From assembly GCA_023432465.1 (NCBI GenBank), contig JAEYUO010000023.1:1-15721 (forward strand): a stretch of 15,721 nt of DNA, written 5' to 3'. Positions 5,416 to 12,731 of the stretch are shown one piece after another; position 1 is the stretch's first letter; each line of letters opens with the position of its first letter. The stretch comes from Planctomycetota bacterium. GTDB taxonomy: Bacteria > Planctomycetota > Phycisphaerae > Phycisphaerales > UBA1924. Under the pieces are notes generated by a model, which was not told the DNA's origin, ran no database searches, and saw only the letters and a program-made list of their open reading frames with translations. A program made the translations under genes and the position numbers.

Positions 5416-7587
5416 ATGAATGACCGCCCCACATTCTCCCCCTTCTGGCACCGTGTCCGCACAATGAAGCCGCGGCTGCGGCCCCACGTGCAGATCACCC
5501 GCCAGCAGTACCGCGGCCGCCGGTGGCACGTCGTCCACGATCCGACGAGCAACCAGTTCTATCGCCTCAACCCCATCGCCAACGACCTCATCGGCATGCT
5601 CGACGGCACCCGCGAGGTCGAGGCCGCGTGGAAGGCCTCCCTCCAGAAGTTCGGCGACATGGCCCCGACCCAGAACGAGGTCATCCAGCTCATCAGCCAG
5701 CTCTACTCCGCCAACCTCCTCTCCTGCGACACCACCCCCGAGACCGACCAGCTCCTGCGCCGCGGCCGCGAACGCATCAAAAAGAAGGCCGCCGCGCAGG
5801 CCATCGGCATCATGTACTTCAAGATCCGGATGTTCAATCCCGATCGCCTCCTCACCCTCACCGAGCCCCTCGTCCGGCCCCTGCTCAACAAGTGGGGCTT
5901 CATCGCATGGTGCATCCTCCTCATCTCCGCGCTCGCCACCGTGCTGCCGGAGTGGGAACGCCTCGTCAAGGGCTTTGACGACCTGCAAGGCGACCCCGCC
6001 CAGTGGGTGTGGATCGGCATCGTCTTTGTCATCACCAAGGCCTTCCACGAGTTCGGCCACGGTGTCATCTGCAAACGCCACGGCGGCCAGGTGCCCGAGT
6101 TTGGCTTCATGCTCCTGGTTCTCTTCCCCTCCCCCTACGTTGACGCCTCCGCCACGTGGGCCTTCCCCAACAAGTGGAAGCGCATGAGCGTCGGCGCCGG
6201 CGGAATGATCTTCGAGCTCGCGCTCGCGTCGATCGCTGCCTTCGTCTGGGCCACCGGGCAGGCGGGTGAGCTCACCACCAAGCTTGCCTACAACGCCATG
6301 CTCACCGCGAGCATCTCCACCATCCTCTTCAACGCCAACCCGCTCATGCGGTTCGATGGCTACTACATCCTCGCGGACCTGCTCGAGATCCCCAATCTCG
6401 CGCAGCGCTCCAACAAGATGCTCAACCACCTCGCGCAGAAGTACCTCTACCGCCTGCGCAACCTCACCCCCCCAAGCTCCCTCCGCGGCGAGCAGGCCAT
6501 CCTCGTGACCTACGGCCTCGCCGCCCTTGCCTACCGCATCTTCCTCTTCATCTCCATCACCCTCTTCGTCATGGGCAAGCTCTTTGCCCTCGGCCTCATC
6601 CTCGCCGTCTGGACCGCCGCCTCCTGGTTCATCATCCCCATCGGCAAGTTCATCCACTGGCACGCCACCAGCCCGCAGCACTCCGAGCACCGCATCCGCG
6701 GCTGGGGAGTCAGCCTCGCCCTCCTCGCCCTCGCCGTCATCCTCCTGGGAATGGTCCCCTTCCCCGACCGCCGCCGCGGCTACGGCGTGGTCGAGAGTCT
6801 CAACCGCTCCCCTGTCACCTTCGGCTCCGATGGCTTCGTCGATCAGGTTCACAAGCGACCCGGCGACCGTGTCGCACAGGGCGAGCCGATCGCAACGCTC
6901 ATCAACCCCGAACTCGACAAGCGCCGGGAGTCCATCCTCGCGCAGCTCGAGGAGTTCCGCGTGCAGGAGCGCGCAGCGCGTCAGGCCGGGGAGCTGGGCG
7001 CGGTCGATATCGCCCGCGACCGCATCCGCGTCTCCCTGAGCAACCTCAGCGAGGTCGAACGCCTCATCACCGAGCTCATCGTCCGCGCCCCGCACGACGG
7101 CATCGTCGCCGGCGGCGATCCGGAAGTCCGTCTCGGCGCATACGTCAGACGCGCCGATCCGCTCTGCGAAGTCGTCGAGCCCGGCGAGCTCCGCATCACC
7201 GCGGTGCTCGATCAGCGGCAGGCCGGATGGCTCTTCAGCAAACCCGGCGAGTCCCTCCCCGTTCTGGTTCGCCTCTACTCCGAGCCCTCCCGGGTCTTCG
7301 AGGGCACCGGCATCCCCAACGTCGAAGCCGGACAGAAGCTCCTCCCCGCGGCCCTCACCTTCGCCGGCGGCGGCATCGCCGAGCCCGAGGAACGCGATGA
7401 ATCCGGCCGCGTCGCCAAGCGTCCCTGGTTCCCGATTCGCATCACCGCCGCCGCGCCCGATGACCTGATCGCCGCCGCCTACCCCGGCGAGCGCGTCAAG
7501 GTCCGCTTCTCCCTCCCCCCCAAGCCCCTCATGACCCAGTGGATCGACCGCCTGCACAAAGAGATCCAGGGCCGAGTGCAGCTGTGA
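5416..7587 (+). CDS. PqqD-like / M50 (site-2 type) metalloprotease / HlyD fusion membrane protein
   Basis: The gene encodes 723 residues. Residues about 15-100 look like a PqqD/RRE-type winged helix (HVVHDPTSNQFYRLNPIAND, then IGMLDG). Transmembrane segments follow. Metalloprotease motif HEFGH is at residues 211-215, with the distal ligand motif NANPLMRFDGYYIL placing Asp at 314, both typical of peptidase M50. Further helices lie at about 360-450. From about 456 on comes an HlyD-like module: SDGFVDQVHKRPGDRVAQGE, a helical hairpin, then RAPHDGIVAGGDPEVRLG. Such proteins would bind a peptide in the cytoplasm, cleave within the membrane and engage periplasmic adaptors, but no substrate is known here. 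The start ATG 5416 lacks a visible Shine-Dalgarno sequence, since the right arm of unit 1 lies just upstream. A long antisense frame over this gene is a high-GC shadow. Confidence 0.85.
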   Translation: MNDRPTFSPFWHRVRTMKPRLRPHVQITRQQYRGRRWHVVHDPTSNQFYRLNPIANDLIGMLDGTREVEAAWKASLQKFGDMAPTQNEVIQLISQLYSANLLSCDTTPETDQLLRRGRERIKKKAAAQAIGIMYFKIRMFNPDRLLTLTEPLVRPLLNKWGFIAWCILLISALATVLPEWERLVKGFDDLQGDPAQWVWIGIVFVITKAFHEFGHGVICKRHGGQVPEFGFMLLVLFPSPYVDASATWAFPNKWKRMSVGAGGMIFELALASIAAFVWATGQAGELTTKLAYNAMLTASISTILFNANPLMRFDGYYILADLLEIPNLAQRSNKMLNHLAQKYLYRLRNLTPPSSLRGEQAILVTYGLAALAYRIFLFISITLFVMGKLFALGLILAVWTAASWFIIPIGKFIHWHATSPQHSEHRIRGWGVSLALLALAVILLGMVPFPDRRRGYGVVESLNRSPVTFGSDGFVDQVHKRPGDRVAQGEPIATLINPELDKRRESILAQLEEFRVQERAARQAGELGAVDIARDRIRVSLSNLSEVERLITELIVRAPHDGIVAGGDPEVRLGAYVRRADPLCEVVEPGELRITAVLDQRQAGWLFSKPGESLPVLVRLYSEPSRVFEGTGIPNVEAGQKLLPAALTFAGGGIAEPEERDESGRVAKRPWFPIRITAAAPDDLIAAAYPGERVKVRFSLPPKPLMTQWIDRLHKEIQGRVQL

Positions 7588-7621
7588 GAGCAGCAAATCA
7601 GCAAATCAGCAAAGCAACAAA
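7586..7621. repeat. Left arm of unit 2 (GCAGCAAA-type 8-bp repeats)
   Basis: From 7590 the arm reads as 8-bp steps GCAGCAAA, TCAGCAAA, TCAGCAAA and GCAACAAA. It is the degenerate form of the perfect array at 582-613 and is complementary to the right arm at 8021-8056. Confidence 0.8.
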
Positions 7622-7631
7622 GGGGGCAGGA

Positions 7632-8012
7632 ATGGAGTGCCCCATGCCGCGTCTGAAGCCGGAGTTGATCGAGCGTGTGGAGATGTTCGCGGACCGTGTC
7701 ACCGATGTTGCCGAGGAACTCGACCGGCAAGGGCGATTTCGAAGAATCGTTGATCAGGTTGTCGGAAGCGGCACATCGGTCGGGGCAAACATGTGCGAGG
7801 CCGATGAAGCGCTGAGCAGACCCGACTTCTGCAAAACACTGGGGATCGTCCTTCGAGAACTGTCCGAAACCCGATACTGGCTGCGATTCGTGGCTCGTCG
7901 CGCGTGGATCAAGGAGGCAAGACTCCAACCCCTGATCGAGGAATGCTCAGAGCTCCGTGCGGTGTGCGGTTCGATGCTTGCCCGGACCAAGAAGCGAGGC
8001 GACAAGCAATAA
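7632..8012 (+). CDS. Four-helix-bundle protein (S23/IVS type), second copy, different subfamily
   Basis: The gene encodes 126 residues from ATG 7632. ATG 7644 (MPRLKPELIERV) is an equally good start, with GGAG 6 nt upstream. Family signatures are FADRVTDVAEEL, IVDQVVGSGTSVGANMCEAD, DFCKTLGIVLRELSETRYWL and a last helix ending in a Lys/Arg-rich tail. This matches the subfamily with the K-D-F-x-x-K-L-G-I-V-L-K-E-L-x-E-T core and is clearly diverged from the copy at 4981. It is probably a small helical bundle acting as an oligomer, possibly binding nucleic acid; this is inferred from the family, not seen here. It sits within inverted repeats between the M50 and SecA-like genes and uses codons such as CGT, GTG, GAA and TTG that flanking genes rarely use. 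Confidence 0.85.
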   Translation: MECPMPRLKPELIERVEMFADRVTDVAEELDRQGRFRRIVDQVVGSGTSVGANMCEADEALSRPDFCKTLGIVLRELSETRYWLRFVARRAWIKEARLQPLIEECSELRAVCGSMLARTKKRGDKQ

Positions 8013-8020
8013 TCTGTCAA

Positions 8021-8056
8021 TTTGCTGTTCTGCTGCTTTGCTCATTTGCTGCTTTC
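8021..8056. repeat. Right arm of unit 2, inverted relative to 7586-7621
   Basis: In 8-bp steps from 8021 the arm reads TTTGCTGT, TCTGCTGC, TTTGCTCA and TTTGCTGC. It begins 8 nt after the four-helix-bundle stop and ends just before the GGTGA of the next gene. Its orientation is opposite to the left arm. Confidence 0.8.
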
Positions 8057-8066
8057 GGTGAAACCG

Positions 8067-10061
8067 ATGTCTCAGACCGTCACACGCTACCACGCCCTCT
8101 TCGAGTCCCTGCGGAGCCGCCGGCGCAAGCCGGAGAACCGCAAGGGCCTCGACCTCATCGCCGCCCATGCGACGATGAAGCTCCGCAACGCCAAGGTCAC
8201 GCTCCGCTGGCTCCGCGCTCAGGCCGAGCAGATCGATTCCCTCGCCCCCGACCTCCGAACCCACTCCGACCGCGCGCTCGACGATGTCGTCCGCACCGTC
8301 CGCGAGTCCTTCATCCGCGGCCGCGCCGACGACGAAATGGTCCGCCGCGCCTTCGCCTGCGTGCGAGAGGTCGCCCGCCGTGCCACCGGCGAAGAGGCCT
8401 ACATCGTTCAGCTCATGGGCGCGATGGCCCTCTACCACGGCCGCATCGTCGAGATGGTCACCGGCGAAGGCAAGACCCTCACCGGCTCCATCGCCGCCGT
8501 GCCCCTCGCCTGGAAGCACCGCCACGTCCACGTCTTCACCGTCAACGACTACCTCGCCGCCCGCGATGCCGACTCCCGCAGGCCGATCTACTCCCGCTGC
8601 GGGTGCGATGTGGGCGCGATCATCCAGTCCCTCGAGGAACGCGACCGCGCAGGCGTCTACGCCCGCGCCATCGTCTACGGCACGCCCAAGCAGATCACCG
8701 CCGACTGGCTGCGCGACCAGATCCGCCTCGGCCAGCTCAACACCGCCTGGTCCGGCCGCGCCATGCTCGGCCGCGCACAGGGCCCGTCAACCCCCGGCGG
8801 CGGTCCACTGATCCCCGGCCTGCACGCCTGCCTCGTCGATGAAGCCGACGCCGTCCTCATCGACGAAGGCGTCGTCCCGCTCATCATCGCCCGCGCCCGT
8901 CGCGAAGATGAGATGTCGCAGATCTACAAGGATGCCGCCGAGATCGCCCGCAAGCTCGACGACAAGGCCGACTACACCATCGACCACCTCCGACGCCGGG
9001 CCGATCTCACCCGCCGCGGCCAGCACCGCGCTGTCCAGCTCGCCGAGAACTTCGAAGAGGCCATCTGGCACGCCCCGCGCCGCGCCGAGGAACTCATCCG
9101 CCAGGCCCTCGTCGCCCGTCACTGCTACCTCAACGGCCATCAATACCAGATCGTCGATGGCCGCATCGTCATCGTCGATGAATACACCGGCCGCTTCCTC
9201 CCCGACCGTTCATGGGAGCACGGCCTCCACCAGGCCGTCGAAGCCAAGGAGAACCTCGAGATCACCGCCGATCGCGAGACCCTCGCCCGCATGAGCTTCC
9301 AGCGGTTCTTCCGCACCTACCCCTTCCTCTGCGGCATGACCGGCACCGCCGCCGATGCCGCCGGCGAGATGGAGCGCGTCTACCAGCGGCCCGTCACCGT
9401 CGTCCCCACCAACCGACCGCTCATCCGCAAGCGGCTCCCCACCCGCATCTTCAGGTCAAGCGATGCCCGCTGGAACGCCGTCATTGATTCCATCCAGGAA
9501 GTCCACAGCCAGCGACGCCCCATCCTTGTCGGAACCCGTTCCGTCGAGGCCTCCGAGCAGGTCTCCACCCGGCTCACCGCCCGCGGCCTCGTTCACCGCG
9601 TTCTCAACGCCTCCTTCGACAAGGACGAGGCCGACATCGTCTCCCAAGCCGGCAAGCACTCCACCATCACCGTCGCCACCAACATGGCCGGCCGCGGCAC
9701 CGATATCAAGCTCGATCGCGAAGCCCGCGAGCACGGCGGCCTTCACGTCATCCTGACCGAGATGCACTCGGCCCTCCGAATCGACCGCCAGTTCATCGGC
9801 CGCTCCGGTCGCCAGGGCGATCCCGGTTCCGCCCAGCTCTTTGTCTCTCTCGAAGATGAGCTCGTCCGCCATCACACGCCCCACCTCCTGGGCTACCTCC
9901 GCGCTCTGGCGGGCAGCGACGAGCTCTCCGGCCCCGCGAACAAGCAGGCCCAGGCGATCTTCCGCCTCGCCCAGCGACGCGCCGAGGCCCGCGGCCGCCG
10001 CATGCGCGCCGATGTCCTCCGCCAGGACGACTGGGTCGAGAAGCACATGCCCGGATCCTGA
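8067..10061 (+). CDS. SecA-like preprotein translocase ATPase, C-terminally short
   Basis: The gene encodes 664 residues. ATG 8067 follows GGTGA at 8057-8061, 5 nt away; an upstream in-frame start at 8022 would translate the repeat arm and is rejected. SecA motor motifs are intact: Walker A MVTGEGKT (130-137), Walker B/DEAD VDEADAVLIDEG (D258-D261), the preprotein cross-linking region with VDEYTGRFLPDRSWEHGLHQ, MTGTA (424 on), ATNMAGRGTDI (about 537-547) and IGRSGRQGDPGS (577-588). The canonical TERHESRRID is TEMHSALRID here. The protein stops soon after the start of the helical scaffold (LRQDDWVEK), so the two-helix finger, helical wing and C-terminal zinc linker of housekeeping SecA (about 800-1000 residues) are missing. 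This points to an accessory motor, perhaps dedicated to this export cluster, rather than the essential secA. Confidence 0.85.
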   Translation: MSQTVTRYHALFESLRSRRRKPENRKGLDLIAAHATMKLRNAKVTLRWLRAQAEQIDSLAPDLRTHSDRALDDVVRTVRESFIRGRADDEMVRRAFACVREVARRATGEEAYIVQLMGAMALYHGRIVEMVTGEGKTLTGSIAAVPLAWKHRHVHVFTVNDYLAARDADSRRPIYSRCGCDVGAIIQSLEERDRAGVYARAIVYGTPKQITADWLRDQIRLGQLNTAWSGRAMLGRAQGPSTPGGGPLIPGLHACLVDEADAVLIDEGVVPLIIARARREDEMSQIYKDAAEIARKLDDKADYTIDHLRRRADLTRRGQHRAVQLAENFEEAIWHAPRRAEELIRQALVARHCYLNGHQYQIVDGRIVIVDEYTGRFLPDRSWEHGLHQAVEAKENLEITADRETLARMSFQRFFRTYPFLCGMTGTAADAAGEMERVYQRPVTVVPTNRPLIRKRLPTRIFRSSDARWNAVIDSIQEVHSQRRPILVGTRSVEASEQVSTRLTARGLVHRVLNASFDKDEADIVSQAGKHSTITVATNMAGRGTDIKLDREAREHGGLHVILTEMHSALRIDRQFIGRSGRQGDPGSAQLFVSLEDELVRHHTPHLLGYLRALAGSDELSGPANKQAQAIFRLAQRRAEARGRRMRADVLRQDDWVEKHMPGS

Positions 10062-10065
10062 GCCC

Positions 10066-10088
10066 CGCATCGGGAATCGCCCGATCTC
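10066..10088 (+). other. Small hairpin between SecA-like and polyferredoxin genes
   Basis: ATCGGG at 10069-10074 and CCCGAT at 10080-10085 form a 6-bp stem with loop AATCG, 7 nt after the SecA-like stop. No T-run follows, so it is not a typical intrinsic terminator; it could be a processing or stability element, or chance in this GC-rich DNA. Confidence 0.25.
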
Positions 10089-10127
10089 TCCGCTTCGCGC
10101 GCGGACCCCGTACCATCACCCGTCAGG

Positions 10128-12722
10128 ATGACCACGGCACCCAGCACATCCGCCGCCGCCGCGACGCGCTGCACGCCCAAAGGGCGATCGGTGGCTCTGC
10201 CCGTGTTGTCCGCCGCTGGGGGCAGTGGGGGGGGCGGGAGCGGTGGTAGTGGGGGCGGCCACTCCGCCTGGCAGCCCAACCATCCCAAGCTCAAGCACTC
10301 CCGCGCCGGCAAGTGGCGCGCCGCCGTCCTCATCCTCGTGCACGTCCTGATCGCCGTGCACATCCTGCACTGGTTCATCACCGGCTCATCGGTCTCCCCG
10401 GTTGAACCCAGCGAGAGCATCCAGACCATCCGCGACGGCGTGATCAACACCGGCTTTGTCTTCTTCGCCCTCGCGATCCTCTCCACGCTCATCCTCGGCC
10501 GATTCTTCTGCGGCTGGGGGTGCCACATCGTCGCGCTCCAGGACCTCTGCTCGTGGATGATGTCCCGCATCCGCGTCAAGCCGCGACCCTTCCGCTCCCG
10601 CCTCCTCCTCTGGGTCCCGCTCATCGTCGCGCTCTACATGTTCGTCTGGCCCGTCTTCCACCGCGATGTCCTCCGCCCCATCTTCATGGATGAGTTCGGC
10701 AACCTCCCGCACTGGCTCGGCCAGAACGAGCCCCTCGACGCCATCCGCACCGAGTTCCTCACGCGCGACTTCTGGGCCACCTTCGCGCCCTGGTACATCG
10801 CCATCCCCTTCATCTTCATCTGCACCTTCGGCGCGGTCTACTTCCTCGGCTCAAAGGGTTACTGCACCTATGCCTGCCCCTACGGCGGCTTCTTCGCCCC
10901 GGCCGATCGCCTCGCCCCCGGGCGCATCCGCGTCACCGATGCCTGCGAGGGCTGCGGCCACTGCACCGCCGTCTGCACCTCCAACGTCCGCGTCCACGAG
11001 GAAGTCCGCGACTACGGAATGGTCATCGATCCCGGCTGCATGAAGTGCATGGACTGCGTCAGCGTCTGCCCCAACGAGGCCCTCTACTTCGGCTTCGGCA
11101 AGCCATCCGTCAGCGCCAAGCCCCGCACCCCCTCGCGCCTGAGTGAAGACCAGGCCCGCGCCGCCCGCGCCAAGGCCAAGGCCGATCGCCAGGCCCGCTA
11201 CGACCTCTCCCTCTTCGAGGAATGGGTCGTCGCGGCGTTCTTCCTCGCCTTCTTCTTCGCCTACCGCGGCATGGCCCACTCCGTCCCCATGCTCATGGCC
11301 CTGGGCATCGCCGGCATCGGCGCATTCAGCACCTGGAAGCTCTGGACTCTCTACACCCAGCCCAGCGTCCGCCTCCAGAGTCTCCAACTCAAGGCCAAGG
11401 GGACCATCCGCCCCGCCGGCTTCGCCTTCATCCTCTTCACGCTCACACTCCTTGTCGTTGGCTGCTGGAGCGGATTCATCCGCTACCACGCGTGGCGCGC
11501 CGATTCCATCTACAGCCGGTTCGATACCCCCCAGCCCATCCTCCTCCGCCCCGAGCACGCCCCCTCGCCCGCCGAAGCCGAATCCGCACGCGCCGCCATC
11601 AACCACTTCCGCATCGCGTCTCCACGCTCAAGCGGCGGGTTCGGCTGGAAGCTCTCCCCCGACCAGACACTCAGCCTCGCCTATCTCCACTCCGTCCTCG
11701 GCGAGCTTGACCGCGTCGAACAACTCCTCCGCGACATCGTCCGCGAGGGCCGCCCGAGGGATCCGCTCATCTCCCAGGTCGCGCAGCTCATTCAGCGTCG
11801 CGGCGGGACCGAAGCCGAAATCCTCGAGCTCTACACCCAGGCCATCGAGCTCCATCCGACGCTCGACGGAGTCCGCGCCGAGCTCGCCGCATGGCACCTC
11901 CGCAACAACCGCCGCGACCAGGCCATCGCCCTCTGGTCGGGCATCTCCGATGATCCCCACACCCCGCACGCCACCCTCCTCGCCGAGGCCCGATTCAACA
12001 GCGCGATCGGCAACCGTGACCGCGCGACCGAGCTCCTGCAGCGCATCATCGACGACAAGCACGCCACCGCCGACACCCTCCTCGCCGTCGCGACCCAGCT
12101 CGCCCAGCTCGGAGAGCGCGACCGTGCCATGGAGACGGCACGCCGCGCCGCCGCCATCCCCACCCGCCGCGGCGCGACTCTGGTCGCAACAGCCTCGCTC
12201 TTCCTCCAGCTTCAGGATGCCGCAACCGCCGCCGACAAAGTCCGCCGCGCCATCGAACGCGTCCGCGAACTCGGCCCCCATGTCGCCCGCAACTCCACCT
12301 ACATCCGCGCCGCGATGGTCGAGTTCCAGCTCGGCCGCGCTGCCGAGGCCAAGGCCCTGCTCAGCGAGGCCGCCGATTCCGCGGGCCCGGCCCCCTGGGT
12401 GCAGTCCGAACTCGCCGGAATCCTCTACAGCTACGCCGGCCAGGCACAGGATGCGCAAGCCGCGCAGCTGGCGCTCGACCTCCTCCGCCGCGCCCGCGAT
12501 GCACGCCCCGAGTCTTCCGTCATCCGCAGCGACCTCGCAACCGTCTACTTCGGCCTCGGCATGAACGATGAGGCGATCGCCGAGGCCCTCGCCGCGGCCC
12601 AGTTCGCCCCCGCCAACCCCGCCGTGGCGCGAAACTGCGCTGCACTGTTCCGCGCACTCGGCCGATCCGACGACGCCGCCAAGTGGGATGCCGAGGCCGC
12701 ACGCCGCGAAGCGCCAAGGTAG
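10128..12722 (+). CDS. Membrane polyferredoxin (NosR/CcoG-like 4Fe-4S protein) fused to C-terminal TPR domain
   Basis: The gene encodes 864 residues. The N-terminus is low complexity, with a Gly/Ser linker at 31-44, followed by transmembrane helices near 64-86, 107-124, 164-183, 223-243, 364-400 and 425-445. A polyferredoxin membrane motif FFCGWGCH places Cys at 128 and 132; YCTYACPYG places Cys at 246 and 250. Two 4Fe-4S clusters follow: C273-x2-C276-x2-C279-x3-C283 and C304-x2-C307-x2-C310-x3-C314-P. Residues from about 485 to the end are helical TPR-type repeats (examples: LSLAYLHSVLGELDRVEQLL, AELAAWHLRNNRRDQAIALW). Relatives such as NosR, NapH and CcoG transfer electrons or assemble redox enzymes. 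No NosZ, Nap or cytochrome oxidase gene is present, so the acceptor is unknown. The gene starts 66 bp after the SecA-like gene. There is no spaced Shine-Dalgarno; AGG directly abuts the ATG. Confidence 0.85.
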   Translation: MTTAPSTSAAAATRCTPKGRSVALPVLSAAGGSGGGGSGGSGGGHSAWQPNHPKLKHSRAGKWRAAVLILVHVLIAVHILHWFITGSSVSPVEPSESIQTIRDGVINTGFVFFALAILSTLILGRFFCGWGCHIVALQDLCSWMMSRIRVKPRPFRSRLLLWVPLIVALYMFVWPVFHRDVLRPIFMDEFGNLPHWLGQNEPLDAIRTEFLTRDFWATFAPWYIAIPFIFICTFGAVYFLGSKGYCTYACPYGGFFAPADRLAPGRIRVTDACEGCGHCTAVCTSNVRVHEEVRDYGMVIDPGCMKCMDCVSVCPNEALYFGFGKPSVSAKPRTPSRLSEDQARAARAKAKADRQARYDLSLFEEWVVAAFFLAFFFAYRGMAHSVPMLMALGIAGIGAFSTWKLWTLYTQPSVRLQSLQLKAKGTIRPAGFAFILFTLTLLVVGCWSGFIRYHAWRADSIYSRFDTPQPILLRPEHAPSPAEAESARAAINHFRIASPRSSGGFGWKLSPDQTLSLAYLHSVLGELDRVEQLLRDIVREGRPRDPLISQVAQLIQRRGGTEAEILELYTQAIELHPTLDGVRAELAAWHLRNNRRDQAIALWSGISDDPHTPHATLLAEARFNSAIGNRDRATELLQRIIDDKHATADTLLAVATQLAQLGERDRAMETARRAAAIPTRRGATLVATASLFLQLQDAATAADKVRRAIERVRELGPHVARNSTYIRAAMVEFQLGRAAEAKALLSEAADSAGPAPWVQSELAGILYSYAGQAQDAQAAQLALDLLRRARDARPESSVIRSDLATVYFGLGMNDEAIAEALAAAQFAPANPAVARNCAALFRALGRSDDAAKWDAEAARREAPR

Positions 12723-12731
12723 CGCGCCCCG
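12723..12731. other. 9-bp convergent gene junction without terminator
   Basis: The TAG of the polyferredoxin gene (12720-12722) and the TGA of the minus-strand kinase gene (12734-12732) are separated by nine bases. There is no room for a terminator between them, so the transcripts probably overlap at their 3' ends. Confidence 0.7.

Larger units (their letters stand above)
7586..8056 (+). mobile_element. IVS-like unit 2: four-helix-bundle ORF inside inverted GCAGCAAA repeats
   Basis: The unit has a left arm at 7586-7621, a four-helix-bundle ORF at 7632-8012 and a right arm at 8021-8056. The arms pair without gaps at 30 of 36 positions, plus two G-U pairs in RNA. The left arm overlaps the TGA stop (7585-7587) of the M50 gene, and the right arm ends directly before the GGTGA ribosome binding site of the SecA-like gene. 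Removing the unit would give stop, GGTGA, ATG with about 10 nt of spacing. The design matches unit 1 at 4905-5409, but repeat word and protein subfamily differ, so this is probably an independent insertion. Confidence 0.55.

Noticed and set aside
5371..7596. Long minus-strand open frame (about 740 codons) antisense to the M50 gene
   Set aside because: It is Asp/Glu/Gly-rich low-complexity translation, the expected antisense shadow of a C-ending high-GC gene. The plus-strand frame has HEFGH, membrane helices and HlyD motifs.
4905..8056. A single composite transposon spanning both four-helix-bundle units
   Set aside because: The two units have different repeat words, so their outer arms do not match, and the M50 gene between them belongs with the surrounding operon. 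No transposase is present.
8022..8066. N-terminal extension of the SecA-like protein starting at 8022
   Set aside because: It would translate the right repeat arm (MLFCCFAHLL) and lacks a ribosome binding site. ATG 8067 has GGTGA 5 nt upstream.
10218..10260. Engineered Gly/Ser linker or vector sequence
   Set aside because: The Gly/Ser run (residues 31-44 of the polyferredoxin) lies in a natural low-complexity N-terminus with the codon bias of the region, and no cloning-vector sequence is around it.
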